Shown here piece by piece: positions 39,836-50,995 of a stretch of DNA of 64,000 bases. A program made the translations under genes and the position numbers. This stretch comes from Sphingomonas sp. CFBP 13720 (lineage in GTDB: Bacteria > Pseudomonadota > Alphaproteobacteria > Sphingomonadales > Sphingomonadaceae): assembly GCF_014842075.1 (NCBI RefSeq), contig NZ_JACYVA010000007.1, positions 105,452 to 169,451 of the forward strand, given 5' to 3'. Positions within the stretch are counted from its first letter, which is position 1, and each line of letters starts with the position of its first letter. A model generated the notes under the pieces. It made no database searches, was not told where the DNA came from, and saw only the letters and a program-made list of their open reading frames with translations.

Positions 39836-41173
39836 ATGGCAACCAGACTTCCTTCGCCCCCCCGAGTGGGGATGGTTTCGCTCGGCTGTCCGAAGAACCT
39901 CGTCGACAGCGAACGCATCCTGACCAAGCTGCGCAGCGACGGCTATGCCATGTCGCCCGACTATGCCGGGGCGGACGTGGTGCTGGTCAACACCTGCGGC
40001 TTTCTGGATTCAGCGAAGGAAGAGTCGCTGGAAGCGATAGGCGAGGCGATCGCGGAGAACGGGCGCGTCATCGTCACCGGTTGTATGGGACAGGAAGCGG
40101 ACACGATCCGCGCCCGGTTCCCGCAGGTCTTGGCCGTCACCGGCGCGCACCAGTATGAACAGGTAGTCGAAGCGGTACACGCCGCCGCGCCGCCGATCCC
40201 GTCGCCCTTCATCGATCTGGTGCCCGAAAGCGGGCTGAAGCTGACGCCGCGGCATTACAGCTATCTGAAGATTTCCGAAGGCTGCAACCACCGCTGCTCG
40301 TTCTGCATCATCCCATCGATTCGTGGCGATCTGGCCAGCCGGCGACCCGATGCGATCCTGCGTGAAGCCGAAAAGCTGGTCGCGGCGGGGACCAAGGAAC
40401 TGCTGGTGATCAGCCAGGACACGTCGGCGTACGGCGTCGACCTGCGCCATGCCACATGGCCGCTGAAGGGCGGTGGTGAAGTCCGCGCGCACATGACCGA
40501 CCTTGCCCGCGAACTGGGCCGGATCGCGCCGTGGGTGCGGCTGCATTACGTCTATCCCTATCCCCATGTGGACAAGGTCGTGCCGTTGATGGCCGAAGGG
40601 CTGGTGCTGCCGTATCTCGACATTCCGTTCCAGCACGCGTCGCCGAACGTCCTGAAGGCGATGAAGCGGCCGGCGAACGACGCCAAGGTGCTGGAACGGC
40701 TGCGCGGTTGGCGCGAAGTGTGCCCCGACATCGCGATCCGTTCGTCGTTCGTCGTCGGCTTTCCGGGCGAGACGGAAGCGGACTTCCAGTATCTGCTCGA
40801 CTGGCTGGACGAAGCGCAACTCGACCGGGTCGGCGCGTTCCGGTTCGAACCGGTCGAGGGTGCGGCGGCCAATGCATTGCCAGATCCGGTGCCGGAAGCG
40901 GTCAAGGAAGAACGCTATGCCCGGATCATGGAGAAGACCGCCGCCATCTCCGCCGCGAAACTGGCGGCGAAGATAGGGCGGACGATCGACGTCATCATCG
41001 ACGAGGTCGGCGACGAAGGCGGCGCGACCGGCCGCAGCAAGGCCGACGCACCGGGGATCGACGGCGAGGTGTTCCTGCGCGATGCCGGACATCTGGCGCA
41101 GGGCGATATCGTCGCGGTCGAGATCGAGGATGCGGACGAACACGATTTGTACGGGGTGCCGGTCGCGGGTTGA
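39836..41173 (+). CDS. rimO: Ribosomal protein S12 methylthiotransferase RimO
   Basis: Radical-SAM enzyme (445 aa) adding a methylthio group to an aspartate of ribosomal protein S12. The N-terminal UPF0004 domain starts [20 protein letters not shown] with Cys ligands including [13 protein letters not shown] and GCMGQ. The radical-SAM core has CNHRCSFC (three Cys for 4Fe-4S), then [12 protein letters not shown] and VVGFPGETE; a TRAM domain ends the protein. The GGAG before the ATG fixes the start at 39836. Hairpin after the stop. Confidence 0.95.
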   Translation: MATRLPSPPRVGMVSLGCPKNLVDSERILTKLRSDGYAMSPDYAGADVVLVNTCGFLDSAKEESLEAIGEAIAENGRVIVTGCMGQEADTIRARFPQVLAVTGAHQYEQVVEAVHAAAPPIPSPFIDLVPESGLKLTPRHYSYLKISEGCNHRCSFCIIPSIRGDLASRRPDAILREAEKLVAAGTKELLVISQDTSAYGVDLRHATWPLKGGGEVRAHMTDLARELGRIAPWVRLHYVYPYPHVDKVVPLMAEGLVLPYLDIPFQHASPNVLKAMKRPANDAKVLERLRGWREVCPDIAIRSSFVVGFPGETEADFQYLLDWLDEAQLDRVGAFRFEPVEGAAANALPDPVPEAVKEERYARIMEKTAAISAAKLAAKIGRTIDVIIDEVGDEGGATGRSKADAPGIDGEVFLRDAGHLAQGDIVAVEIEDADEHDLYGVPVAG

Positions 41174-41175
41174 AC

Positions 41176-41202
41176 GGTCCGGGCGGCCAACCCGCCCGGA
41201 CC
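41176..41202. terminator. Hairpin between convergent rimO and the antiporter gene
   Basis: Perfect 11-bp stem (41176-41186 with 41192-41202), loop CCAAC, starting 2 bp after the rimO stop. No T-run, but the place and strength suit a terminator serving rimO. Confidence 0.6.
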
Positions 41203-41249
41203 ATTCGCGGCGGTTAAGCCGTGACTCGCGTATCGGCTCCCCGTCGGGG

Positions 41250-42416
41250 TTACGGTACGACGGTAATGAACAGATAGGCCGCGAAGATTGTCAGGTGGAC
41301 GATGCCGGCCAGCACCGTCGTCCGCCCGTTGCCCAGCGTCAGCGTCGCCACCAATAACGACAGCGCGAACAACACGGTCGACTTGGCATCGATGCCCAGT
41401 GACAACGGCCATCCCATCACCAGCGACACGATCGCCACGCTGGGGATGGTCAGGCCGATCGTGGCCAGCGCCGACCCCATGGCGAGGTTCAGGCTGGTCT
41501 GAAGCCGATCCTTGCGGGCGGCTTTCACGGCGGCAAGGCTCTCGGGCGCAAGGACCAGTCCGGCGATCAGGATGCCGACGACGGTCAGCGGAAGTCCGGC
41601 GCCGAGCACCGCCGCCTCGATCGTCGGCGACAGATCCTTGGCCAACAGCACCACGCCGACGAGCGCTATCAACAGCACCCCGAACGCGATCCACGCCGTA
41701 CGCGCTTCAGGCGGTTCGGCATGTGCGTCTTTGGGCAACGCACCGTCGACCGCCGGCAGGAAATAATCGCGGTGGCGCACCGTCTGCACCATGACGAACG
41801 TCGCGTAGAGAATGAGCGAGACGACCGCGACGAACGTCAACTGCGATGGCGACAATGTCGGCCCGGCGATCGTGGACGTGTAGTTCGGCAGAACGAGCGA
41901 CAGCACTGCCATCGCCGCCAGCACCGACAGCGCAGCACTGACGCCGCGCAGGACGAACCGTTGCTCGTGATGGCGCAGGCCACCGACCAACAGGCAGATT
42001 CCGACGATGAAGTTCAGGATGATCATGATCGCGGCGAACACGGTATCGCGCGCCAGCGTGGCGACATCGCCCGATCCCGACAGCATCAGCGATACGATCA
42101 GCGACACTTCGATCACCGTCACGGCGACCGCGAGTACCAGCGTGCCGAACGGCTCACCGACCTTGTGCGCGACGACCTCGGCATGATGGACCGCCGCGAT
42201 GACGCACCCGATCATGACCGCTGCGGCCGCGACCGTGCCGATGCCGCTCGATTTGGCGAGGTTCAGCAGGATGGCGATCAGCCCCAACACCGGAATCACC
42301 AGCGACCATAGGGGAAGCGCGGTGCGATCAAGCAACGCACGTTTCGCGGCGGGGGTTACGACGGTTTCGCCTTGTTCGGCCGCTACGGTTGCCTGTCCGT
42401 CGTCTGCGCTGGTCAT
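41250..42416 (-). CDS. Calcium:proton antiporter (ChaA/CaCA family)
   Basis: 388 residues with about eleven membrane helices. The two alpha-repeat signatures are GTLVLAVAVTVIEVSLIVSL (helix with acidic Glu) and the second-half VLAPESLAAVKAARKDRLQTS with NLAMGSALATIGLTIP. It exchanges Ca2+ (or Na+/K+) for H+ across the inner membrane, as ChaA does. Hydrophilic N-terminus about 35 residues long. Single gene, minus strand, opposite to rimO. Confidence 0.9.
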   Translation of the reverse strand: MTSADDGQATVAAEQGETVVTPAAKRALLDRTALPLWSLVIPVLGLIAILLNLAKSSGIGTVAAAAVMIGCVIAAVHHAEVVAHKVGEPFGTLVLAVAVTVIEVSLIVSLMLSGSGDVATLARDTVFAAIMIILNFIVGICLLVGGLRHHEQRFVLRGVSAALSVLAAMAVLSLVLPNYTSTIAGPTLSPSQLTFVAVVSLILYATFVMVQTVRHRDYFLPAVDGALPKDAHAEPPEARTAWIAFGVLLIALVGVVLLAKDLSPTIEAAVLGAGLPLTVVGILIAGLVLAPESLAAVKAARKDRLQTSLNLAMGSALATIGLTIPSVAIVSLVMGWPLSLGIDAKSTVLFALSLLVATLTLGNGRTTVLAGIVHLTIFAAYLFITVVP

Positions 42417-42483
42417 CCTGACTCCTCGATCGTTACGCTAAAGCAATGCACGGGCGTTCGGATGGGTCCGGGCGACGCCGGAT

Positions 42484-43182
42484 TTATCCGCCGATCGTGT
42501 CGATCCAATCGGGCAGCGCGGCCAGATCGGGCAGGCGGCGGAAACGCGGATGGTCGTGCGGGTCCTGCCCCGCCTCGTGCGCCCAAGCCCCTTTCTGTGG
42601 AATATGCGCCGCCCACGCACCCGCCGCGAGCGCAGGCAATACATCTGACCGCATCGAATCGCCCGCCATCACCGCGCGTTCAGCGGCGACGCCGTATCGG
42701 GCGAACAGGCGGGTGAAAGTCGCTTCGGTCTTGTCGCTGACGATCTCCACGCCCGCGAACCGGTCGCCTAGCCCCGATGCGGCCAGCTTGGCTTCCTGAT
42801 GCAACAGGTCGCCTTTCGTCACCAGCACCAGCCGCCCGCGCGCCGCCAGCGCGTCCATCGTCGCTTCGATCCCGTGCAACAGTTCGACGGGATGGGCGAG
42901 CAGGCGGCGACCGGCGGCAAGAATGTCGGCGATGACGCCCGCAGGCAGGCGCTCGCCGCCGAGTTCGATCGCGGTCTCGATCATCGACAGCGTGAACCCC
43001 TTGGCCCCATAGCCGTAGAGGCGGAGATTGCGCATCTCGCATGCTTCGAGCGTTTGATGCGCGACGTCGGCGGACACGAACGGTCGCAGCATCGCTGTGA
43101 ATGCCGCCTGCGCCTCATGGAAATGACGCATATTGTGCCAGAGCGTATCGTCGGCATCGAGGCAGATCAGGTCGATGGGCAT
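42484..43182 (-). CDS. HAD-family hydrolase
   Basis: 232 residues starting MPIDLICLDADDTLWHN, where the first motif LDADDT contains the nucleophile Asp. Other parts: VLVTKGDLLHQ (motif II Thr), VSDKTEATF (Lys region, motif III), and MAGDSMRSDVLPAL (motif IV acidic pair). It is a phosphatase-type HAD with a helical cap; the substrate cannot be told. The open frame upstream of the chosen ATG (23 residues) has no conserved content. Confidence 0.88.
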   Translation of the reverse strand: MPIDLICLDADDTLWHNMRHFHEAQAAFTAMLRPFVSADVAHQTLEACEMRNLRLYGYGAKGFTLSMIETAIELGGERLPAGVIADILAAGRRLLAHPVELLHGIEATMDALAARGRLVLVTKGDLLHQEAKLAASGLGDRFAGVEIVSDKTEATFTRLFARYGVAAERAVMAGDSMRSDVLPALAAGAWAAHIPQKGAWAHEAGQDPHDHPRFRRLPDLAALPDWIDTIGG

Positions 43183-43288
43183 GGTGGTCGGCTCGTCGGA
43201 TGATGGTGGAACGGGCGGCGGCGCTTCGGCGAAGCACGGTCTTCTACCCATGCTTACCGCAGCACTTGTGCGCGGAAAGCCCCGAACG

Positions 43289-43317
43289 AAAAAGGGCGCC
43301 GGTCGCCCGACGCCCTT
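43289..43317 (-). terminator. Rho-independent terminator of clpX
   Basis: On the minus strand AAGGGCG (43311-43317) pairs with CGCCCTT (43292-43298) over a 12-nt loop, and the second arm runs into TTTTT (43289-43293), 25 bp after the clpX stop. Confidence 0.75.
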
Positions 43318-43341
43318 CCGATCATGGTATCGTCGCCCGGA

Positions 43342-44607
43342 TCAGGCGGCGTCGCCGGTCTTCTGTTTTTCGGCATAGACGCGCACCGGTTCCTTGCGCC
43401 CCTCGATCACGTCCTTGTCGACCACTACCTCGTCCACGCCATCCATCGACGGCAGGTCGAACATCGTATCGAGCAGGATGCCTTCGAGGATCGAGCGCAG
43501 GCCACGCGCGCCGGTCTTGCGTTCGATCGCCTTCTTCGACACCGACACCAGCGCCTCGTCGTTGAAGCCGAGCTTCACGCCCTCCATGTCGAACAGCTTC
43601 TGATACTGCTTGACCAGCGCGTTCTTCGGTTCGGTCAGGATCTTGATGAGCGCCGACACGTCGAGGTCTTCCAGCGTGGCGATCACCGGCAGACGACCGA
43701 CGAATTCCGGGATCAGGCCGAACTTGAGCAGATCCTCCGGCTCGGTCTGACGCAGTATCTCGCCGGTGCGGCGTTCCTCCGGTGCGGCGACATAGGCACC
43801 GAAGCCGATCGACTTGCCCTGCAACCGGTCGGCGATGATCTTTTCGAGACCCGAAAAGGCACCGCCGCAGATGAACAGGATGTTCGTCGTGTCGACCTGC
43901 AGGAATTCCTGCTGCGGATGCTTGCGCCCGCCCTGTGGCGGCACCGACGCGGTGGTGCCCTCCATCAGCTTGAGCAGCGCCTGCTGCACACCCTCACCCG
44001 ATACGTCGCGCGTGATCGACGGGTTTTCGGCCTTGCGGCTGATCTTGTCGATCTCGTCGATGTACACGATCCCGCGCTGCGCGCGCTCGACATTATAGTC
44101 GGACGCCTGGAGCAGCTTCAGGATGATGTTCTCGACATCCTCACCGACATAGCCGGCTTCGGTCAGCGTCGTGGCATCGGCCATGGTGAACGGCACGTCG
44201 AGGATGCGCGCCAGCGTCTGCGCCAGCAACGTCTTGCCGCAACCTGTCGGCCCGACGAGCAGGATGTTCGACTTCGCGAGTTCGACGTCCGCGCCCTTCT
44301 GACCGTAATTCAACCGCTTATAGTGGTTGTGAACCGCGACCGACAGCACGCGCTTGGCCTGCTTCTGTCCAATCACATAATCGTCGAGCACGTTGCAGAT
44401 TTCCTGCGGCGCGGGAACGCCGCCGTCCTTCTTGGCGACCAGTGCCGACTTCGTCTCCTCACGGATGATGTCGTTGCACAGTTCGACGCATTCGTCGCAG
44501 ATGAACACGGTCGGCCCCGCGATCAGCTTGCGCACCTCATGCTGCGACTTGCCGCAGAACGAGCAGTACAGGGTGCTCTTGGAGTCGCCGCCGCTGAGCT
44601 TCGTCAT
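43342..44607 (-). CDS. clpX: ATP-dependent Clp protease ATPase subunit ClpX
   Basis: AAA+ unfoldase (421 aa) that feeds substrates to ClpP. An N-terminal zinc-binding domain ([15 protein letters not shown] and [11 protein letters not shown], four Cys) recruits adaptors. Walker A is GPTGCGKT, Walker B VYIDEIDK, sensor 2 ARGLRSI, and the pore-2/IGF region contacts ClpP. It lies 142 bp downstream of clpP on the same strand and has its own terminator. The RcdA-like gene at 31.9 kb would be a possible adaptor partner. Confidence 0.98.
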   Translation of the reverse strand: MTKLSGGDSKSTLYCSFCGKSQHEVRKLIAGPTVFICDECVELCNDIIREETKSALVAKKDGGVPAPQEICNVLDDYVIGQKQAKRVLSVAVHNHYKRLNYGQKGADVELAKSNILLVGPTGCGKTLLAQTLARILDVPFTMADATTLTEAGYVGEDVENIILKLLQASDYNVERAQRGIVYIDEIDKISRKAENPSITRDVSGEGVQQALLKLMEGTTASVPPQGGRKHPQQEFLQVDTTNILFICGGAFSGLEKIIADRLQGKSIGFGAYVAAPEERRTGEILRQTEPEDLLKFGLIPEFVGRLPVIATLEDLDVSALIKILTEPKNALVKQYQKLFDMEGVKLGFNDEALVSVSKKAIERKTGARGLRSILEGILLDTMFDLPSMDGVDEVVVDKDVIEGRKEPVRVYAEKQKTGDAA

Positions 44608-44704
44608 TCAAATCATCTCCCGCGCCATATGGACGCGTCTTTCCGCCTGACAGGATACACGCAGGCTACCATCCGGCAATCCGATAAATACTACCCTTCG
44701 ACAC

Positions 44705-44739
44705 CCGCAGCGTCGCCGCCGGACACGGCGACGCTGCGG
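44705..44739 (-). terminator. Hairpin between clpP and clpX
   Basis: Perfect 14-bp stem (44705-44718 with 44726-44739), loop of 7 nt, just after the clpP stop. It lacks a T-run; it may partly terminate or separate clpP and clpX messages. Confidence 0.6.
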
Positions 44740-44749
44740 ATCACGCAGG

Positions 44750-45379
44750 TCAGGTCGGCGACGTCGTGTCTTCGGCAGCGCCGGGACGCTTGTCGAACAC
44801 CTGGTCCACCAGACCGAATTCCTTGGCTTCGTCCGCTTCGAGGAACGTGTCGCGGTCCATCGCCCGTTCGATCACGTCCAGCGGCTTGCCGGTATATTTC
44901 GCATACAGGTCGTTCATCCGGCGACGGATGCGCAGGATTTCCTTGGCCTGGATTTCGATATCCGATGCCATGCCCTGTGCCCCGCCCGACGGCTGATGCA
45001 CCATGATCCGCGCGTTGGTCAGCGCGACGCGCATGCCCGGTTCACCCGACGCGAGCAGGAAACTGCCCATCGACGCTGCCTGACCGATGCAGACCGTTCC
45101 GACGCGCGGACGGATATACTGCATCGTGTCGTGGATCGCCATGCCGGCCGTCACCACCCCGCCCGGCGAGTTGATGTACATCCAGATGTCCTTCTTCGGA
45201 TTTTCCGATTCGAGGAACAGCAGCTGCGCGGTGATGAGCGAGGCCATCTGGTCCTCGACTCCGCCCGTCACGAAAACGATGCGTTCGCGCAGCAGGCGCG
45301 AAAAGATGTCGAAGCTGCGCTCGCCACGACTCGATTGTTCGATGACGATGGGGACGAGGCCGTCGTGAATGTCCTGCAT
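44750..45379 (-). CDS. clpP: ATP-dependent Clp protease proteolytic subunit
   Basis: Serine protease subunit (209 aa) of the tetradecameric ClpXP/ClpAP barrel. Start [22 protein letters not shown]. The catalytic triad is recognisable: Ser in [14 protein letters not shown], His in [11 protein letters not shown], and Asp in AMDRDTFLE region. [17 protein letters not shown] precedes the active Ser. The C-terminus is slightly acidic. It is followed by clpX, with a hairpin between. Confidence 0.98.
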   Translation of the reverse strand: MQDIHDGLVPIVIEQSSRGERSFDIFSRLLRERIVFVTGGVEDQMASLITAQLLFLESENPKKDIWMYINSPGGVVTAGMAIHDTMQYIRPRVGTVCIGQAASMGSFLLASGEPGMRVALTNARIMVHQPSGGAQGMASDIEIQAKEILRIRRRMNDLYAKYTGKPLDVIERAMDRDTFLEADEAKEFGLVDQVFDKRPGAAEDTTSPT

Positions 45380-45463
45380 TGGGTTCCCGCTAGTAGATTT
45401 CGATGCCCTACATCGGCGCTCGGGCAAGGGTACGCAAGGGGCGAAACGGTCGGGCGCCTTGCC

Positions 45464-46435
45464 CTACACGGTCCGCGGTGCAGCGGTTTCGGGGGTTGGC
45501 CGCGCGGCCGCGCCCCCGCCCGGCGCCGGATGCGCGAGATAGGCCAGCCGCCGCATCTCACGCCGCCCGCGCACGACGGTGTCGAGAATCAGTCCACTGA
45601 ACAGGCACAGCGAGGCGAGAAGGACGAGACCGGTGGCCAGAATGGCGGTCGGAAAACGCGGCACCAGCCCCGTATCGACATAGGTGATCGCCAACGGGAT
45701 CGCGAGGATCACCGCCACCAGCGCAAGCAGCAGCCCGATCGCACCGAAGAACCACAATGGCCGTTCGATGCGGTAGAGCGTGGCGATGGTGCGCGCGATG
45801 CGGAAGCCGTCGCCATAGGTCGACAGTTTCGATTCGGACCCCTCCGGCCGGGCGAAATACCGGGTGGCGACCTCCGCGACCGGCATGCGCAGTTCCAGCG
45901 CGTGGACGCTGATCTCCGTCTCGATCTCGAACCCCGCCGATAATGACGGAAAGCTTTTGACGAACCGCCGCGAAAACACGCGATAGCCCGACAGGATATC
46001 GGTGAAGCTGCGCCCGAACAGCCGGGACAACATGCCCGTCAGCATCGCGTTGCCGAAACGATGCCCGCGACGATAGGCGAGCGCCGCGTCGCTCACGCGT
46101 TGACCGACCACCATGTCGAGTTGTTCATCGATCAACCGGTCGACCAGCGCAGGTGCGGCCTGAGGATCGTAGGTCGCGTCCCCGTCGGCCATGATATAAA
46201 TGTCGGCGTCGACGTCGGCGAACATCCGCCGCACGACCGCACCCTTCCCCTGAATCCGTTCGGTTCGCACCACCGCGCCCGCTGCACGCGCGAACTCCAC
46301 CGTCCGATCCGACGAGTTGTTGTCATAGACATAGACCGTCGCACCGGGGAGCGAAGCGTGAAACCCCGCAACGGTCGCCGCGATCGCAGCTTCCTCGTTG
46401 TAGCAGGGCAGCAGTACAGCAACGGTGATGGTCAT
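45464..46435 (-). CDS. Family 2 glycosyltransferase with C-terminal membrane helices (DPM1/ArnC-like)
   Basis: 323 residues. Catalytic GT-A domain: MTITVAVLLPCYNEEAA (donor binding), DADIYIMADGDATYDP with the DxD motif, then GYRVFSRRF and EIETEISVHALELR. Two C-terminal hydrophobic helices (about 230-300) keep it at the membrane. Similar proteins transfer mannose or glucose to a polyprenyl phosphate for surface glycans; the exact substrate is unknown. Start chosen at MTITVAV over a 32-residue upstream frame. Minus strand, downstream of tig. Confidence 0.85.
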   Translation of the reverse strand: MTITVAVLLPCYNEEAAIAATVAGFHASLPGATVYVYDNNSSDRTVEFARAAGAVVRTERIQGKGAVVRRMFADVDADIYIMADGDATYDPQAAPALVDRLIDEQLDMVVGQRVSDAALAYRRGHRFGNAMLTGMLSRLFGRSFTDILSGYRVFSRRFVKSFPSLSAGFEIETEISVHALELRMPVAEVATRYFARPEGSESKLSTYGDGFRIARTIATLYRIERPLWFFGAIGLLLALVAVILAIPLAITYVDTGLVPRFPTAILATGLVLLASLCLFSGLILDTVVRGRREMRRLAYLAHPAPGGGAAARPTPETAAPRTV

Positions 46436-46613
46436 AGCTGCTTGAGTTAGCGTCTTAATGCCGGAAGGCAACATCGAAGCAGGGCAAGCAGGAATACTTG
46501 CCGCCCCGGAACGAGACCGGACCGGCTTCATCCGGTGAGCGGGGATGCAAGGTGGCCCGGAACATCGGACCGCTACCGCGTCGGATGTTGCCCGAGTACC
46601 CTGCCAGAACGAA

Positions 46614-46648
46614 CGAACCGCCCGCTTCCAACGGAAACGGGCGGTTCG
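46614..46648 (-). terminator. Terminator hairpin after tig
   Basis: 11-bp perfect stem (46614-46624 with 46638-46648) and 13-nt loop, 26 bp past the trigger factor stop. The following minus-strand bases are T-containing (TTCGTTC), giving a fair intrinsic terminator. Confidence 0.65.
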
Positions 46649-46674
46649 ATCATCGTCGGAACGGGGCGGAAAGA

Positions 46675-48288
46675 TCAGTCTTCGCTGGTCTCTGCCTCGA
46701 CCTTCTTCTTTGCACGCGGCTTCTTTGCCGGGGCTGCGTCCGCCGTCGCCGGCTCCGCATCGCCGTCGACCGGCTCGGCCTTTTTGGCGGGCGCCTTCTT
46801 CGTCGCTGCCTTCTTCTTGGGTGCCTCGGCTTCCGCCGACGCATCCGCTGCGGCAGGTTCGATGTCCTTTGCGGTCACCGGCGTCGCGTCGTCAGCGTGG
46901 TTGTGGCTGTGGTCGTGGTCGTGATTGCAATCGGGGCCATGGACGTGCGGCACCGCGCCTTCCTCGCTCTCGATCTCGGCTTCCAGTTCCTCGCGCGTCA
47001 CTTCACGATCGGTGATCTCCGCCTTGCCGAACAGGAAGTCGACGACCTTGTCTTCATACAGCGGCGCACGCAGCTGGGCAGCCGCCATCGGCTCCTGCTG
47101 GACATACTGCATGAAGCGCTGGCGATCCTCGGGACCATATTGCTGCGCGGCCTGTGCGATCAGACGCTGCATTTCCTGCTGTGTCACCTCGACGCCGTTC
47201 GCCTGACCGATCTCCGACAGGAGCAGGCCCAGACGGACGCGGCGCACCGCGATCTGGCGGTAATCGTCGCGCTCAGCTTCCAGTTCGGCGCGTGCCGCTT
47301 CCGGGTCGGCTTCATGGCCGGCTTCATGCTGCAACTGTGCCCAGATCTGTTCGAATTCGGCTTCGACCATCGACGGCGGTACGTCGAAGTCGTGGCCGGC
47401 GGCCAGCTGATCCAGAAGCTTGCGCTTCATATGCGTGCGGGTCAGGCCGTTCAGTTCCTGCTCGACCTGTCCCTTGAGCAGGCCACGCAGCTGTTCGAGG
47501 CTTTCGAGGCCCAGCGACTTGGCAAATTCGTCGTCCGGCGCGCCTTCGGCCGCGACCTTCACCGCAGTGATCTTCAGGTCGAACGTTGCCGCCTTCCCCT
47601 TCAGGTTTTCGGCCTGATAGTCGTCCGGGAAATTCACGTTGATCTGCTTCTCGTCGCCGACCTTGACGCCGACCAACTGGTCCTCGAAGCCGGGGATCAG
47701 GCGACCCGATCCGATTTCGATCGACATTGCTTCACCGGTGCCGCCGTCGAATGCCACGCCGTCGACCTTGCCGACAAAATCCATCACGACCAGATCACCG
47801 GTCGCGGCCTCGTGGCCCTCCGGCGCGTCGTCATGACGCTTGTTGTTCGAGGCGAGCTGTTCCAGCTGCGCGTCGACGACGGCGTCGTCGGCAGGAACGG
47901 TCAGCCGCTCCAGCTTCAGATCATCGATCGCGGGTGCCGGCACGTCGGGCAGCACTTCCAGTTCGACCCGGATCGACGCGTCCTGGCCCGCCTCGTACTC
48001 GCCGTCGAGCGACACCTGCGGTGCGGTGGCCGGACGCAGCTTCTGCTGCGCGATCAGCGTCTGGATGCCGTCCTGGATCGAGCTGTTCAGCGCGTCCTGT
48101 GCCAGCGCCGGACCATGCATCTTGCGGATCAGGTTGGCCGGCACCTTGCCGGGACGAAAGCCGGGCATCTTCACGGTCGGCGCGACGCGCTTTACCTCGG
48201 CCTCGACCTTGGCGTCGATATCCGCGGCGGCGATGGTGAGCGTATAGGCGCGCTTGAGGCCCTCGTTCAACGTCTCGACAGTCTGCAT
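46675..48288 (-). CDS. tig: Trigger factor with a His-rich and Lys/Ala-rich C-terminal extension
   Basis: Ribosome-bound chaperone with peptidyl-prolyl isomerase activity. 537 aa, about 90 longer than usual. The ribosome-binding signature is GFRPGKVP near residue 45; the FKBP domain follows (DFVGKVDGVAFDGGTGE), then helical arms. From about residue 444 an extra tail appears: HVHGPDC then NHDHDHSHNH (about 448-464, likely metal-binding), then Ala/Glu/Lys-rich blocks with PKKKAATKK. The start MQTVETLNEG matches the family; frame further upstream covers tRNA-Leu and is not coding. Confidence 0.95.
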   Translation of the reverse strand: MQTVETLNEGLKRAYTLTIAAADIDAKVEAEVKRVAPTVKMPGFRPGKVPANLIRKMHGPALAQDALNSSIQDGIQTLIAQQKLRPATAPQVSLDGEYEAGQDASIRVELEVLPDVPAPAIDDLKLERLTVPADDAVVDAQLEQLASNNKRHDDAPEGHEAATGDLVVMDFVGKVDGVAFDGGTGEAMSIEIGSGRLIPGFEDQLVGVKVGDEKQINVNFPDDYQAENLKGKAATFDLKITAVKVAAEGAPDDEFAKSLGLESLEQLRGLLKGQVEQELNGLTRTHMKRKLLDQLAAGHDFDVPPSMVEAEFEQIWAQLQHEAGHEADPEAARAELEAERDDYRQIAVRRVRLGLLLSEIGQANGVEVTQQEMQRLIAQAAQQYGPEDRQRFMQYVQQEPMAAAQLRAPLYEDKVVDFLFGKAEITDREVTREELEAEIESEEGAVPHVHGPDCNHDHDHSHNHADDATPVTAKDIEPAAADASAEAEAPKKKAATKKAPAKKAEPVDGDAEPATADAAPAKKPRAKKKVEAETSED

Positions 48289-48356
48289 TCTCAAGGCTTT
48301 CGTCAAAGGAATCGAATGGAAGCGGCTCCAGCGTCGACGAAGCGTCGGCGGTGTGC

Positions 48357-48441
48357 TGGTGCGGGCGAAGGGAGTCGAACCCCCACATCTTTCGATACTG
48401 GAACCTAAATCCAGCGCGTCTACCAGTTCCGCCACGCCCGC
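48357..48441 (-). tRNA. tRNA-Leu (anticodon TAG)
   Basis: Type II tRNA of 85 nt with a long variable arm. On the minus strand it begins GCGGGCGTGGCGGAACTGG; the anticodon stem CTGGA/TCCAG encloses TTTAGGT (anticodon TAG); T-loop GGTTCGACTCC; encoded CCA. It decodes CUA and other CUN codons. It lies 68 bp upstream of tig on the same strand and may share its transcript. Confidence 0.95.
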
Positions 48442-48579
48442 CGAGCGGACACCGCCGGCACGGGCGCGTCTATAGCAGGCACGCGCGTCGGGGCAAGCCG
48501 CCACGCATCGCAGCTTGCGCGACGGCCCGCAACCCCGGCGGCGGACGGGCGTTGGACCCCGACAAGGAGATGCGATCCC

Positions 48580-48816
48580 ATGCCCGTCGAACCACCGATT
48601 CCCGCAGAGACCCCCGCCCCCGATCCCGGCGTAGCGCCCGTTACGCCACCGCCGGAACAGCCCGTGCCGCAGACCGAACCGGGCCAGCCGACCGCACCGC
48701 CCCCGGAAATCGACGTGCCCGGCCCGGATATCGACATCCCCAGTCCCCAGCCGTTCGGCGATCCCGGTGTGACGCCGGTGCCCGGACAACCTGTCATGGA
48801 AGGAACCCCGTCATGA
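48580..48816 (+). CDS. Proline-rich acidic small protein, function unknown
   Basis: 78 residues, about one third Pro, with alternating PAP, PGV and PDIDIP units and almost no basic residues. It is probably disordered. No signal peptide or domain is recognisable. A strong AAGGAGA ribosome-binding site lies 10 bases upstream of the ATG, which argues that it is expressed. It ends in a TGA that overlaps the ATG of the next small gene. Confidence 0.6.
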   Translation: MPVEPPIPAETPAPDPGVAPVTPPPEQPVPQTEPGQPTAPPPEIDVPGPDIDIPSPQPFGDPGVTPVPGQPVMEGTPS

Positions 48817-49031
48817 GCGACCGCGACCGCAGCCCCCATCCCGACAGCGTTCCCGACGCCGACACCGACCGCCGGAGCGATATCGAACAGGCGGTCGATG
48901 CCGTGAACGGCGATGTGGAGCGTGCAGGGACCGATGCTGGTGCGACGTCGCCGACCGATCCGGTCGAACCGGCGGGCAGCGCCGGTGGGTCGGGCGGCGT
49001 CGTCCGCAATCAGGAAGGCGACGGCCAGTAA
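48813..49031 (+). CDS. Small acidic disordered protein, function unknown
   Basis: 72 residues starting MSDRDRSPHPDSVPDADTDR, with a central EQAVDAVNGDVERAG helix and a Gly/Ser tail. Its ATGA overlaps the preceding Pro-rich gene and an AAGGAA precedes it, so the two are translationally coupled. I do not recognise a family. A role as a stress or hydrophilin-like protein would be a guess. Confidence 0.6.
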   Translation: MSDRDRSPHPDSVPDADTDRRSDIEQAVDAVNGDVERAGTDAGATSPTDPVEPAGSAGGSGGVVRNQEGDGQ

Positions 49032-49113
49032 GGCTCGACTCCGTTCGCTGGTCCGGCTTTGCCGGGCCGGCGAACACCGCTATCCCGTGGGTGAACGTCA
49101 TAGGAGCAGCGAT

Positions 49114-49449
49114 TTGCGATCGATCCCGACCATTGCCGCCGTGATGCTTCTGGCAACGCACGTCCTCGCGCAATCCGATTTCGGCGATGCCGGCGAAACG
49201 TCCGAACTGGACTGCGACGGCGGTGTCGCGACCATTTCCGATGCAAGCAATATCATGCGGGTCACCGGCCGCTGTACCCAGTTGGTAATCGAGGGAGCCG
49301 GAAACCGGGTCGAAGTCGATCTGGCAGCGAAAGGTGCGATCCGCATTACCGGTGCCAGCAATCAGGTTGTATGGACGACCCCGGATGGCAGCAAGGCACG
49401 GGTCAGCGTCACCGGCCCGGGTAACCGGGTGTATCAACGCCGCCGCTGA
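49114..49449 (+). CDS. Exported DUF3060 protein
   Basis: 111 residues from a TTG start that follows AGGAG at a good distance; an internal ATG ten codons on is the alternative. The N-terminal 20 residues are a signal peptide ending VLAQ. The remainder repeats the DUF3060 pattern: VTGRCTQLVIEGAGNRVEV, IRITGASNQVVW and VTGPGNRVYQ, a right-handed beta-helix-like fold of short strands with GAGN turns. Role unknown; it should be periplasmic. Confidence 0.75.
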   Translation: MRSIPTIAAVMLLATHVLAQSDFGDAGETSELDCDGGVATISDASNIMRVTGRCTQLVIEGAGNRVEVDLAAKGAIRITGASNQVVWTTPDGSKARVSVTGPGNRVYQRRR

Positions 49450-49515
49450 TCCCGTGGACGACCGTCCCGTGCTACGCCCCGCCGCCGTTGGCGATCGGCG
49501 CGTAGCAGCGCGCAA

Positions 49516-50991
<1,476 letters not shown>

Positions 50992-50995
50992 ACTC

